DNA of 64,000 bases, taken from contig NZ_CP168030.1 of NCBI RefSeq assembly GCF_041529975.1, forward strand, positions 3,782,001-3,846,000. Reading direction: 5' to 3'. The translations under genes and the position numbers were made by a program. The stretch is from Microbacterium maritypicum (GTDB lineage Bacteria; Actinomycetota; Actinomycetes; Actinomycetales; Microbacteriaceae). The notes below the pieces were generated by a model. The model saw only the letters and a list, made by a program, of their open reading frames with translations. It did not search any database and had not been told where the DNA came from. This document shows positions 50,326-59,140 of the stretch, piece after piece (positions within the stretch are counted from its first letter, which is position 1; each line of letters begins with the position of its first letter).

Positions 50326-50580
50326 TTACCGGCCGGCGCCAGCGTAGGGCAGGAGCGCCATTTCGCGCGCGTTCTTGATCGCCGTGGCGATCAGACGCTG
50401 CTCCTGCACCGAGACACCGGTGATACGACGGGCACGGATCTTGCCGCGCTCCGAGACGAACTTGCGAAGGGTGGCGACATCCTTGTAATCGATGACACCG
50501 ACCCGGATGGACTTCGCGGGAGCGGTGGGCTTGCCACCCTTCCGCGGCTTGCGGCGGTCGCCGCTCGACTTTCCAGCCAT
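50326..50580 (-). CDS. rpsR: Ribosomal protein bS18
   Basis: The 84-residue protein has a basic N-terminus and the S18 core '[19 protein letters not shown]' with '[19 protein letters not shown]'. No zinc-binding cysteines are present, so it is the zinc-free form; actinobacteria often carry a second, cysteine-containing copy elsewhere. It pairs with bS6 on the 30S platform, which fits co-transcription with rpsF. Confidence 0.97.
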   Translation of the reverse strand: MAGKSSGDRRKPRKGGKPTAPAKSIRVGVIDYKDVATLRKFVSERGKIRARRITGVSVQEQRLIATAIKNAREMALLPYAGAGR

Positions 50581-50648
50581 TGTTTTTCCTTAGTGATGAG
50601 CGGATGCCGGTTTCCGAGACGAGCTCGGCGGCCGGATCCAGAAGTTGT

Positions 50649-51164
50649 TCAGAACGGGGTGTCGTCGCCGAAGCTGCCCGGAGTGCTCCAGGCGTCTGCG
50701 CTCGTCGAGGAACCGGGGGTCGACCACGGCTCTTCCGACACCTGCTGCTGCGCGGGACGAGCCTGTCCGCCGCCACCGGCACCGCCGGCACCGCCGGTCG
50801 AGGCCGCACGGGTGACCTGCGCGGTCGCGTACCGGAGCGAGGGGCCGATCTCATCGACCTCCAGCTCGATAGCGGTGCGCTGGTTGCCCTCGCGGTCCTG
50901 GTAGGAGCGCTGACGCAGACGGCCCTGCGCGATGACGCGCATGCCCTTCGTCAGCGAACCCGCCACGTGCTCGGCGAACTCGCGCCAGACGGATGCACGG
51001 AGGAACAGCGCATCGCCGTCCTTCCACTCATTCGCGGCACGGTCGAAGTTCCGAGGCGTCGAAGCGATGGTGAAGTTCGCCACCGGCAGCCCGTTCTGCG
51101 TGTAGCGCAGCTCGGGGTCGGCCGTGAGGTTTCCCACAACGGTGATGACGGTTTCGCCGGCCAT
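50649..51164 (-). CDS. ssb: Single-stranded DNA-binding protein
   Basis: The 171-residue protein has an N-terminal OB fold (about residues 1-110, '[19 protein letters not shown]' and '[15 protein letters not shown]'), a glycine/glutamine-rich linker and the acidic C-terminal tip 'GDDTPF' that recruits replication partners. It lies five bases downstream of rpsF in the classical rpsF-ssb-rpsR-rplI operon. Confidence 0.97.
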   Translation of the reverse strand: MAGETVITVVGNLTADPELRYTQNGLPVANFTIASTPRNFDRAANEWKDGDALFLRASVWREFAEHVAGSLTKGMRVIAQGRLRQRSYQDREGNQRTAIELEVDEIGPSLRYATAQVTRAASTGGAGGAGGGGQARPAQQQVSEEPWSTPGSSTSADAWSTPGSFGDDTPF

Positions 51165-51169
51165 GGACG

Positions 51170-51538
51170 TCAGGCCTTCGCAGCCTTGGCGGCCTTGCGA
51201 GCAGCCTTCTCTTCGGAGCGCTTGGCCTCCGAAGCGACCATCGCCTGAGCCTCTTCCGAGCGGAGGACCTTGGTGCGCATGATCTGCTCGTTCAGCTTCA
51301 GCTGACGGTCGAGCTCCTGCGTGGCCTCGCTGCTAGCGGTGAAGTTGACGACGGCGTAGATGCCTTCGTTCTTCTTCTGGATCTCGTAGGCCAGACGGCG
51401 CTTACCCCAGATGTCGACCTTGTCAATCGAGCCACCATCGTTGGTGATGACCTTCAGGAACTTGTCGAGCGTAGGTGCGACCTGGCGCTCGTCGATCTCG
51501 GGAGTCAGAATGACCATGAGTTCGTACTGGTGCGTCAC
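51170..51538 (-). CDS. rpsF: Ribosomal protein bS6
   Basis: The 122-residue protein starts '[19 protein letters not shown]' and includes '[20 protein letters not shown]', typical of S6, with a basic alanine/lysine-rich tail. The GTG at 51538 follows a near-perfect Shine-Dalgarno sequence (AAGGAGGT, ending seven bases upstream). It is the first gene of the operon. The upstream 227 bases contain its promoter and the start of the divergent lipoprotein gene. Confidence 0.97.
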   Translation of the reverse strand: MTHQYELMVILTPEIDERQVAPTLDKFLKVITNDGGSIDKVDIWGKRRLAYEIQKKNEGIYAVVNFTASSEATQELDRQLKLNEQIMRTKVLRSEEAQAMVASEAKRSEEKAARKAAKAAKA

Positions 51539-51765
51539 TTACCCACCTCCTTCGGACTAGAACGGCTCTCGGGACTTTCCCGGGAGCAGGAGGGTGTGTG
51601 CACGTGCCCGCCCCAGGAATCCCGAATGGACGCCGGAAAGCAGACAACCTCGACAGTCTAGCGGAGATTCCTCCGTGTCGCCCGCACGGGTCGGCGCCCG
51701 CCCTTGGCATGCTGGAGGGCGTGCCCGGTGACGGTCATCGGGCACTCGACCAGAGGGGGGACGCC

Positions 51766-52470
51766 ATGCGCGTCAACAAATGGGGGGTCGGCGTGATTCT
51801 CGCCGCCGCCGTGCTGCTCACCGGATGCTCGGCGGGCGGATCGGACAAGCCGGCCGAGTCGAAGCCCAGCAGCGGTGCCTCGCAGGAAGCCGAGGCTCCG
51901 GCGACGGACTGCCCTGAGCTGAAGGTGGACGCGACCGTCGACGGCAAGGCGCTGGGCGCCTGCATCGCCGACGCCATGTCGGACACCGCCGGATACGCGG
52001 CGAAGACCACCGTCATGGGCATCGAGTCGACGGCGAAGTTCAACCCGTCGGAGAAGGCCCTCGAGTCGATCTCTCCGGCCGGCTCGCTGGTCGCCATCGG
52101 CGACGACGTCTGGGTGAAGTCCGCGACGAGCGAGTGGCAGGTCGCAGATCCGAAGTCGAGCGACCCGGTCATCGCCGCGCTGAGCGTCGCCGCCGCCGAC
52201 GTCACGTCGCTCGACCCGGCTGCCGCCGCCGAGGCCATGACCGGCGAGTTCACGGTGACCGGCACCGGCGAGCGCCTGGGCGAGGAGGTTTTCCTCCTGA
52301 CCGGCACGATCGACCAGCAGGGCACCACGGTCGACGTCGTCTTCGAGGTCACGGCGGACTACGTCAACCTCGCGTCGACCAGCACCGCCTCGCTCGACGG
52401 CCAGTCGGTCGAGGTCGCGATGGAGATCACCGAGTGGGACGTGAAGCAGGACATCGTCGCACCGCTCTGA
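51766..52470 (+). CDS. LppX/LprAFG-like lipoprotein
   Basis: The 234-residue protein has a signal peptide with lipobox LTGC ('AAAVLLTGCSAGG'), a low-complexity linker and a beta-rich domain with 'YAAKTTVMGIESTAKFN', 'AIGDDVWVKSATSEWQVA' and 'FEVTADYVNLAS'. This pattern fits the LppX/LprG group, which carries lipids across the cell envelope, but similarity is only moderate. GAGGGGGGACGCC gives a good ribosome site. Confidence 0.7.
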   Translation: MRVNKWGVGVILAAAVLLTGCSAGGSDKPAESKPSSGASQEAEAPATDCPELKVDATVDGKALGACIADAMSDTAGYAAKTTVMGIESTAKFNPSEKALESISPAGSLVAIGDDVWVKSATSEWQVADPKSSDPVIAALSVAAADVTSLDPAAAAEAMTGEFTVTGTGERLGEEVFLLTGTIDQQGTTVDVVFEVTADYVNLASTSTASLDGQSVEVAMEITEWDVKQDIVAPL

Positions 52471-52537
52471 TGCGGAGCTGAAGCTGCGGGCCGGGGCTGC
52501 TGCCTCGGCCCGCAGTGCGTTCGGGGATCTCCGCGGG

Positions 52538-52571
52538 ACTCCGGGTCACGCGGAACTCCGGGTCACGCGGA
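52538..52571 (+). repeat. Perfect 17-bp tandem duplication
   Basis: ACTCCGGGTCACGCGGA occurs twice head to tail (52538-52554 and 52555-52571) in the gap between the lipoprotein and ABC genes. Confidence 0.9.
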
Positions 52572-52573
52572 AT

Positions 52574-52640
52574 GAAGGAGATCGCGCGATTTGAAGGAGC
52601 TCGTGCCCGATCCGGTCCTTCAGGTCGGGAGATCTCCTTC
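52574..52640. terminator. Possible bidirectional terminator
   Basis: GAAGGAGATC (52574-52583) is complementary to GATCTCCTTC (52631-52640), with a long 47-base centre. It lies between convergent genes; the long loop makes the call uncertain. Confidence 0.35.
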
Positions 52641-52667
52641 GTGTCAGGCGTTTCAGTACAGGGCCGC

Positions 52668-53507
52668 TCAGTACATGACCGGCGGAATCTCGGCCCACAC
52701 CGTGCGGTCATCGACCGAAGGCGCGGCGGGGATGCGGCCGGCACCGTCGGGTTCCGGGATCGCCGCCAGCAGAGCCTGCGTGTACGGATGCTGCGGCGCC
52801 GCCCAGAGCTGATCCGTCGGGCCGGACTCGAGCACGCGCCCGCCGAACATCACGAACGTGCGGTCGGCGATGCGGCGGACCACGGCGAGGTCGTGCGAGA
52901 TGAACAGCATCCCGGCTCCCGACTCCGCGACCAGGTCACGCATCAGGCCTGCCACACTCGTCTGCGTCGAGGCGTCGAGTGCCGAGATCGGCTCATCGGC
53001 GACGAGGAGCGATGGCCGCGCGGCCAGCGCCCTGGCGATCGCGATGCGCTGCTTCTGCCCACCCGAGAACTGGTGCGGGAAGCGGGTGCTCACGGTCGTC
53101 GGCAGGCCGACGCGCTCGAGCCACTCATCCACGGTCGATCCCTCGGCGCCGCGCGCACGGGCGGTCGCGATGCCGTCGGCGATCTGGTCGCCCACACGGC
53201 GGCGGGGGTTCAGCGACGTCGCCGGATCCTGGAACACCATCTGGATGCCGGTCATCGCGGCGGGCCGACGGCGGATGCCGAGCGGTGCCACGGGCTCATC
53301 GCGGAAGAGCACCGTTCCGCCGGCGGTCTTCTCGATGCCGACGACGGCGCGAGCGAGGCTCGACTTGCCGCTGCCGGACTCGCCGACGAGCGCGACCGTC
53401 TCGCCGGCGGCGACACGGATCGACACCCCATTCACGGCGATCACGGGCGGGTTGCCCGGGTAGCGCACGACCACGTCCTGCGCGTCGAGGACTGCGACCT
53501 CACTCAT
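52668..53507 (-). CDS. Peptide ABC transporter ATPase (OppF/DppF type)
   Basis: The 279-residue ATPase has Walker A GESGSGKS (42-49), signature FSGGQKQR, Walker B 'LLVADEPISALD' and the C-terminal Opp extension 'PQHPYTQALLAAIPEPDG'. It overlaps the OppD-type gene by eight bases and is the last gene of the operon. It powers the importer together with the OppD-type ATPase. Confidence 0.95.
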   Translation of the reverse strand: MSEVAVLDAQDVVVRYPGNPPVIAVNGVSIRVAAGETVALVGESGSGKSSLARAVVGIEKTAGGTVLFRDEPVAPLGIRRRPAAMTGIQMVFQDPATSLNPRRRVGDQIADGIATARARGAEGSTVDEWLERVGLPTTVSTRFPHQFSGGQKQRIAIARALAARPSLLVADEPISALDASTQTSVAGLMRDLVAESGAGMLFISHDLAVVRRIADRTFVMFGGRVLESGPTDQLWAAPQHPYTQALLAAIPEPDGAGRIPAAPSVDDRTVWAEIPPVMY

Positions 53508-54321
53508 CTGCGGCCTCCTGCTCCGGTGCCTCATCGATGCGCGAACCCGGCAGGGCCGCAAGCAGCATCCGCGTGTAGTCGTGCTGCGGGTCGAGGAACA
53601 GCGTCTCGCGGTCGGCGAGCTCGACCACCCGGCCGTCCTTCATGACGGCCACCCGGTCGGCGATCGCGCTCATCACACCCAGGTCGTGCGTCACGAGCAG
53701 CACCGCGAGGTTCCGTTCCACCGCGAGGTCGCGCAGCAGCTGCAGGATGCCGGCCTGCACCGTGACGTCGAGGGCCGTTGTCGGCTCATCGGCCAGCAGC
53801 ACCTCGGGGTCGCAGGCGAGCGCGCACGCGATGGCGATGCGCTGGCGCTGTCCGCCGGAGAACTGGTGCGGGTAGCGCTTGAGGGCTTCGGCGGGGTTCG
53901 GCACCTGCACGGTCTCGAGCAGGTCGATCGCCCGCTCTCGTGCCGCCGCACCCTTGAGGCCGAGGTGCACGCGCATGTGGTCGGTGAGCTGGCGGCCGAC
54001 CGGCAGCTGCGGGTGCAGCGACGCCGACGGGTCCTGGAACACCATCGCGATGCGCTTGCCGCGGACCCGGTTGAGGGAACGGCGCTTGAGCCCGACGAGT
54101 TCCTCGCCGCCGAGGAGGATCGATCCGCCGGTCTTCGCCTGCCGGGGCAGCAACCCCAGCACGGCGAGCGAGGTCAGCGTCTTGCCCGATCCGGATTCGC
54201 CGGCGAGGCCATGGATGCGACCGGCCTCGAGCTCGAGCGAGACGCCCTTCACGAGCGGACGGCCGATGTCGATGGTCAGGTCGCGGATGCTGAGCACGCT
54301 GGATCCCTGCACGGAGGTCAT
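53500..54321 (-). CDS. Peptide ABC transporter ATPase (OppD/DppD type)
   Basis: The 273-residue ATPase has Walker A GESGSGKT (41-48), 'MVFQDPSASLHPQLPVGRQL', signature FSGGQRQR and Walker B 'LLADEPTTALD', with the extension 'PQHDYTRMLLAALPGSR'. Its ATG overlaps the stop of the preceding permease gene (ATGA). The two ATPases form a heterodimer. Confidence 0.95.
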   Translation of the reverse strand: MTSVQGSSVLSIRDLTIDIGRPLVKGVSLELEAGRIHGLAGESGSGKTLTSLAVLGLLPRQAKTGGSILLGGEELVGLKRRSLNRVRGKRIAMVFQDPSASLHPQLPVGRQLTDHMRVHLGLKGAAARERAIDLLETVQVPNPAEALKRYPHQFSGGQRQRIAIACALACDPEVLLADEPTTALDVTVQAGILQLLRDLAVERNLAVLLVTHDLGVMSAIADRVAVMKDGRVVELADRETLFLDPQHDYTRMLLAALPGSRIDEAPEQEAADE

Positions 54322-55229
54322 GCCGCCACCCCCGTCGCCGATGCCTTGTGCTCCGCGGCCTTCTCGTGCGTGATCTCGGCCGTCGGGTCGAGCACATCGC
54401 GCATCGCGTCTCCGAGGAAGTTGAACGCCAGCACGACCGTGAGGATCGCGAGGCCGGGGAAGACTCCGAGCCACCAGGCGTCGAAGTTCTGCATCGCACC
54501 CGAGATCATGGACCCCCACTCGGCGGTCGGCGGCTGTGCGCCGAGGCCGAGGAAGGAGAGTCCGGAGAGGAGCAGGATCGCCGCACCGATGTCGAGCGTC
54601 GCGAGCACCAGCACGGGCCCGGCGATGTTCGGGAGGATGTCGACGAACAGGGTGCGGGCCGGCGAGTGCCCGAGCAGCCGTCCGGCGATCACGTAGTTCT
54701 GTCCACGCAGACCCAGCACGATGCTGCGGGTGACGCGGGAGTACTGGGGCCACGACACCACGATCGCCGCGATCACCGCGTTGAACAGCGACGGGCCGAG
54801 CGAGGCCGCGACCACCATCGCGAGGATCACGGTCGGGAACGCCATGAACAGGTCGGTGATGCGCATCAGGGTCTCATCGACCCAGCCGCCGAAGTATCCG
54901 GCGACGGCGCCGATGACGGTGCCGATGATCATCGCGGCGATCACGAGCATGAGCGCGAGCGGCAGGCTCACGGTCGCACCCGTCATCAGACGCGAGAAGA
55001 TGTCGCGGCCGTTGCCGTCGGTGCCCAGCAGCGTGTCGATGCCGGGCGCCTGCAGGCGAGGCAGCACCTGGGCGTTCGGCGGATACGGCACCCACCACTG
55101 CGCGGTGAAGGCCACGATCACCCAGGCGCCCGCGATGACGGTGCCGATGATGCCGAGCGGGGTTCGCCAGGCGCGGGGCCAACGGAAGCGGAAGCGGCCG
55201 GCGGGCGTGGCGGCGGCGATGCGGCTCAT
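54318..55229 (-). CDS. Peptide ABC transporter permease (OppC/DppC type)
   Basis: The 303-residue protein has an N-terminal helix ('GIIGTVIAGAWVIVAFTAQW') followed by five more membrane helices. The phrase 'LLGTDGNGRDIFSRLMTGA' is typical of OppC/DppC, and 'SGLSFLGLGAQPPTAEWGSM' lies near the C-terminal side. It overlaps the OppB-type gene by ATGA and forms the channel with it. Confidence 0.95.
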   Translation of the reverse strand: MSRIAAATPAGRFRFRWPRAWRTPLGIIGTVIAGAWVIVAFTAQWWVPYPPNAQVLPRLQAPGIDTLLGTDGNGRDIFSRLMTGATVSLPLALMLVIAAMIIGTVIGAVAGYFGGWVDETLMRITDLFMAFPTVILAMVVAASLGPSLFNAVIAAIVVSWPQYSRVTRSIVLGLRGQNYVIAGRLLGHSPARTLFVDILPNIAGPVLVLATLDIGAAILLLSGLSFLGLGAQPPTAEWGSMISGAMQNFDAWWLGVFPGLAILTVVLAFNFLGDAMRDVLDPTAEITHEKAAEHKASATGVAA

Positions 55230-56287
55230 GCGATCCTCACTCTCGGGTCGAGCACGCCGTAGAGGATGTCGACGATGAAGTTGATGAGGAGGTAGATCAT
55301 GCCGACCACGAGACCGACGCCCATGATGCCGGGCAGGTCGAGGTTGGCGGCGGAGTTGTAGGCGTAGGTGCCGAGGCCGGGCCAGGCGAACACCGACTCG
55401 ACGAGCACCGTGCCCGAGAGCAGAGCCCCGAACGCGACACCCACCACGGTGAGGATCGGCAGCGAGGCTCCGCGGAGCACGTAGTCGAGGATCACGCGCA
55501 TGGCGGGGAGCCCCTTGGCCCGGGCGGCGCGCACGTAGTCGCTGCCGAGGACTTCGAGCACCGAGGTGCGGATGAAGCGGGTGAGCAGTCCGATCGTCAC
55601 GAGCGAGAGCACCATGATCGGCAGCGCGAGGTGCGCGAGGGCGTCGAAGAAGCCGACAGCGTCGCCGTTCAGGAGGTAGTCGACCGTGTAGAGGCCCGTC
55701 ACGCGCGGCGGCGGCGTGATCGACGGCGAGATGCGGCCGGATCCCGGCGCGATGCGCAGCTCGAGGAAGAAGACGTAGAAGCTGACGAGCGCCAGCCAGA
55801 AGGTCGGCACGCTCAGCCCGACCAGGGTCACGACCCGGATGACCTGGTCGGTGACGAGGCCGCGACGGTAGGCGGCGAGGGTGCCGAGCACGATGCTGAC
55901 CGCGAGGCTGACGATGATCGCGCCGATCGCGATCTCGATGGTCGCGGGCACGGCGGTGGCGAGGTCGCTGGTGACCGGGCGTCCGGTCACCAGCGACGTG
56001 CCGAGGTCCCCGCGCAGCAGGTTCCCCATGTAGATGAAGTACTGCACGAACAGTGGCTGGTCGAGTCCGTTCGCCTTGATGAACGCCTCGCGCGTCGCCG
56101 GGTTCTGCGAGGCGCCCTCACCGAGCGCCGCCGAGACCGGGTCTCCCGGCACCAGGTTGGTGAGCGCGAACGTCACGATCGTCACGCCCACCAGCAGGAG
56201 CAGGGAGGTGCCCGCCCGCCGCAGCAGGTATCCGACCAGAGGCGATCGGCGCCGCTGCGCCTGCCTCTGCACCGCCACTGTCGTCAT
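55226..56287 (-). CDS. Peptide ABC transporter permease (OppB/DppB type)
   Basis: The 353-residue protein has an N-terminal membrane helix, a long periplasmic loop with 'LGLDQP'-like spacing ('KANGLDQPLFVQYFIYMGNL') and five further helices. 'VRAARAKGLPAMRVILDYVL' is the EAA loop that contacts the ATPase. It is 11 bases downstream of the binding-protein gene. Confidence 0.95.
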   Translation of the reverse strand: MTTVAVQRQAQRRRSPLVGYLLRRAGTSLLLLVGVTIVTFALTNLVPGDPVSAALGEGASQNPATREAFIKANGLDQPLFVQYFIYMGNLLRGDLGTSLVTGRPVTSDLATAVPATIEIAIGAIIVSLAVSIVLGTLAAYRRGLVTDQVIRVVTLVGLSVPTFWLALVSFYVFFLELRIAPGSGRISPSITPPPRVTGLYTVDYLLNGDAVGFFDALAHLALPIMVLSLVTIGLLTRFIRTSVLEVLGSDYVRAARAKGLPAMRVILDYVLRGASLPILTVVGVAFGALLSGTVLVESVFAWPGLGTYAYNSAANLDLPGIMGVGLVVGMIYLLINFIVDILYGVLDPRVRIA

Positions 56288-56298
56288 GGGATTTCCGT

Positions 56299-57882
56299 TC
56301 AGCCGGCGGGCGTGATCTCGGCGATGTCCATCTCCCAGACGGAGTTGTACACCGCACCGCTCACGCTGTCGGCCGACGAGATGTTGCGACCCGGGACGAT
56401 CAGCGGGACGAACGGGCCCTCGGCCTGCATCGCCTCGGCGAACTCGGTGAACGCGGCCGTGCGCTGCTCGGGGTCGGTCGCCGCGGCAGCACCGGCGGCG
56501 ATTCCGGCGATCTCGGGGTTGGCCTCAGCAGCCCAACCGGCACGGAGTCCGACCTTCAGGCCGGGCGCGAAGGGCAGGAAGTTCGCGGAGTCCGCGTAGT
56601 CCGGACCCCAGAACCACAGGCCGAAGCCCTCGGTGCCGTTGACGTAGGAGTCGAGCTCGGTCGCGAAGGGCGCGGGGGCCAGCTCCACCGTGATGCCGGC
56701 ATCCTCGAGCTGCGCCTGGATGCGCTCGGCGAGCGGGGTGAACTCCACGCCGCCGACCGGGTAGTCGTTCGGGAACTTCAGCTGGAGGGTCTGACCCGTG
56801 TAACCGGCCTCGGCGAGTGCCGCCTCGGCCTTGTCCAGGTCCTGATCCACGCCGGACTCCAGGGCGCCTTCGAATCCGGGCGGGATGACGCCGGTCGCCT
56901 GCACGGAGCCGGCGCCGGCCAGTTCGAGCAGCGCGTCGTAGTCGAGCGCGTAGCGGATCGCCTCGGACATCTTGACGTTCGCCAGCTCACCGGCGACGGC
57001 CTCGGACTGGTTCAGCAGCAGGAAGATGGTCTGCCCGGAGGGGACCGAGTCGACCGTGACGCCGTCGCCGAGGCCGGCGACCTGGTCGCCGTTGAGGTCC
57101 ATGGCGACCATCGAGTCGCCGCCCTTGAGGTTCGCGAGCTGCGTGGCGCTCTCGGAGACGTTGCGGACGACGACGCGCGTGAACGCCGCCTCCTCGTCGC
57201 CGTTGTACTCGTCGCTCTTCGTCAGCACGACCTGCGAGCTGAGGTCGAGGGTGTCGAGGACGAAGGGACCGGAACCCGCGGACTCGCCGTCGAGGAACTT
57301 CTGCGCCGAGTCGGTGCCGTCGGTCGTGCCGCCGTTCTCGATCACCACGTCGGAGTTGACGATGCCGAGCGCCGGGTTCGCGAGGATCGCGGGCAGCTGG
57401 AGCAGCGGGGTCTCGGACGTGATCTGGATCGTCTTGTCGTCGACCTCGGTGATGGTGAGGCCGCCGAGCAGGAAGTTCGGCTTGGCGTCGGCCATGCCCT
57501 GGATGCGCTGCAGCGAGAAGACGACGTCCTTCGCCTCGATCGGCGAGCCGTCGGAGAAGACGCGGTCACCCTCGAGCGTGAACGTGAACTCGGTCGCTTC
57601 GTCGTTCTGCTCCCACGAGGCGAGTCCGGGCACCGGGGTCGAGACGTCGGACCCCTCGAAGTCGACGAGGGTCTCGTACAGCGCCTTCGCGATCATGTTG
57701 CCGGTCGGGTCGTAGGTGTGCCCCGGGTCGGCCGTCTCGATCGAGAACGCGGTGTCGATGACGAGCGAGTCGGAGCCGGCGGAGTCGCCGTTGCCGGCCG
57801 AGTTCCCTCCCGAGCATCCGGCGAGCGCGAAGATCGCGACCGCTCCGAGCGCGATGACCGGCGTGATACGGCGTGACGACAT
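56299..57882 (-). CDS. Peptide-binding lipoprotein (OppA/DppA type)
   Basis: The 527-residue protein has a lipoprotein signal with lipobox LAGC ('VAIFALAGCSGGN'). The mature part has the family 5 pattern: 'DSLVIDTAFSIETADPGHTY', 'YETLVDFEG', 'PIEAKDVVFSLQRIQG'. It captures small peptides or similar solutes for the permeases downstream. GGAGG lies six bases before the ATG. It heads the operon and is divergent from an Lrp regulator. Confidence 0.95.
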   Translation of the reverse strand: MSSRRITPVIALGAVAIFALAGCSGGNSAGNGDSAGSDSLVIDTAFSIETADPGHTYDPTGNMIAKALYETLVDFEGSDVSTPVPGLASWEQNDEATEFTFTLEGDRVFSDGSPIEAKDVVFSLQRIQGMADAKPNFLLGGLTITEVDDKTIQITSETPLLQLPAILANPALGIVNSDVVIENGGTTDGTDSAQKFLDGESAGSGPFVLDTLDLSSQVVLTKSDEYNGDEEAAFTRVVVRNVSESATQLANLKGGDSMVAMDLNGDQVAGLGDGVTVDSVPSGQTIFLLLNQSEAVAGELANVKMSEAIRYALDYDALLELAGAGSVQATGVIPPGFEGALESGVDQDLDKAEAALAEAGYTGQTLQLKFPNDYPVGGVEFTPLAERIQAQLEDAGITVELAPAPFATELDSYVNGTEGFGLWFWGPDYADSANFLPFAPGLKVGLRAGWAAEANPEIAGIAAGAAAATDPEQRTAAFTEFAEAMQAEGPFVPLIVPGRNISSADSVSGAVYNSVWEMDIAEITPAG

Positions 57883-57950
57883 GAGGACCTCCAGGGGCGA
57901 GGAGTACATTCGGGTGAGTCGCCACCGATGTGGACGACCGGGGTTCAGAT

Positions 57951-57965
57951 TCGCATCATATGCGA
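57951..57965. promoter_or_regulatory. Lrp-type dyad TCGCAT-CAT-ATGCGA
   Basis: This perfect 15-bp dyad lies in the 150-base gap between the peptide importer and Lrp genes. TGTCCAG occurs three times nearby (57969, 58009, 58034). The dyad is the best candidate for the regulator's operator. Confidence 0.6.
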
Positions 57966-58032
57966 CGATGTGTCCAGCGAGTGGGCGTGGTCCCCGCACG
58001 CTCTGTCCAGAACGTCGGTCGTGAGGAGCAAT

Positions 58033-58620
58033 ATGTCCAGCAAGGATGCGGATCAGTCGAAGCATTCTGGACGAAGTGCCGCCCCATTGGACGAGACGGC
58101 ATACAGAATCCTCGATGTGCTGCGTGATAACGGTCGCGTCTCGATCGCCGCTCTCGCCGACAAGGTCGGCATCTCCCGCGCGAGTGCGTACACACGGGTC
58201 GAGTCGCTGGTGCACGACGGCGTCATCACGGGCTTCAGCGCCCGGGTCGATCAGGCCAAGGCCGGACTCTCGATCGGCGCACTCGTGTTCGTCACGGTGA
58301 TGCCGCAGGCCTGGGCGTCGTTCCGCGAGCGCGTGCTCGAGATGCCCGATGTCGAGTGGTGCGCCATCACCACCGGAGAGCACGACGCGATGCTGCTGAT
58401 CCGCGCTGTCGATGTGAGCGGTGTGCACGAGTTCTCCACGGGGGTGATCGCCCAGCTCCCCGAGGTGCGGACCGTGGTCAGCGTGGTCGTGCTCGACGAG
58501 GTGATCCGCCGCCCCTACCTGCTGCCGGCCGATCTGCCCGAGCGCAGCACCGAGATCCCGCTCGGGATGACGCGCTGGACGCCGGCCACCGCCGGACGGG
58601 ACGCGCTGCCCCCGCGGTGA
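58033..58620 (+). CDS. Lrp/AsnC-family regulator of the peptide importer
   Basis: The 195-residue protein has an AsnC-type helix-turn-helix ('YRILDVLRDNGRVSIAALAD') and a RAM-like sensor domain ('PEVRTVVSVVVLDEVIRRPY'). GAGGAG lies a few bases before the ATG at 58033. It is longer than most Lrp proteins because of an N-terminal extension of about 18 residues and a C-terminal tail. It is divergent from the peptide-binding-protein gene and probably controls it. Confidence 0.9.
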   Translation: MSSKDADQSKHSGRSAAPLDETAYRILDVLRDNGRVSIAALADKVGISRASAYTRVESLVHDGVITGFSARVDQAKAGLSIGALVFVTVMPQAWASFRERVLEMPDVEWCAITTGEHDAMLLIRAVDVSGVHEFSTGVIAQLPEVRTVVSVVVLDEVIRRPYLLPADLPERSTEIPLGMTRWTPATAGRDALPPR

Positions 58621-58648
58621 GCCCCGCGACCCGCGACCCGCTGAGGCG

Positions 58649-59041
58649 TCAGGCCGCGATCTCCTCGCACACGCTGAGCTGCGGGAGTCCGTGCATCTCG
58701 TAGTGCTCGACCAGGCGGATGCCGCCGTCGTCGGTGAGCTCGAGCTCGCTCTCGCCGTCCCCCGTCACCACGGTGCCGTCGGCCTTGAGCACGTGCACGA
58801 AAGACACCCAGATCGTGTCAGCGGTGCGCGTGCCGACGAACTTGCCGAACGTGACCGTGTCGCCCTCGTATCCGCCCCAGATCGCGCCGTCGCGCTCGAA
58901 GTACGCGAAGATGCTCGGCGATTCGGGGTCGACCGCAGAGGTCGTGGACGAGACCATCCGGAAGCGGCGGCCGTCGAGGGAAGGAAGGGTTGCTGTCGCA
59001 GTCACACCCTCGATTATGCGGGATGCACCTGGCACCATCAC
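58649..59041 (-). CDS. Small beta-rich protein of a family often labelled N-acetylglutamate synthase-like
   Basis: The 130-residue protein has beta-strand repeats: 'LDGRRFRMVSSTTSAVD', 'IFAYFERDGAIWGGYEGDTV' and 'KADGTVVTGDGESELELTDD'. This matches a family whose usual annotation as N-acetylglutamate synthase is not supported by any acetyltransferase motif. Function is unknown. A GTG at 59005 with GAGGGT directly before it could be the true start, giving 118 residues. It is convergent with the Lrp regulator gene. Confidence 0.6.
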   Translation of the reverse strand: MMVPGASRIIEGVTATATLPSLDGRRFRMVSSTTSAVDPESPSIFAYFERDGAIWGGYEGDTVTFGKFVGTRTADTIWVSFVHVLKADGTVVTGDGESELELTDDGGIRLVEHYEMHGLPQLSVCEEIAA

Positions 59042-59140
59042 CCGCGCCGGGTGAGCCGGCCGCCGGGCTCCTCGCTACCGTCCTTAGGCTGTGCGGCAAG
59101 AGGCGACGTGTGCCCTGTCGCCGAGAGCCGTAGGAGTGTC

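Noticed and set aside
49482..50347. Several overlapping frames in the gap before rplI
   Set aside because: Their translations are rich in R, S, C, H and P, run through inverted repeats and the (CA)8 tract, and have no ribosome sites.
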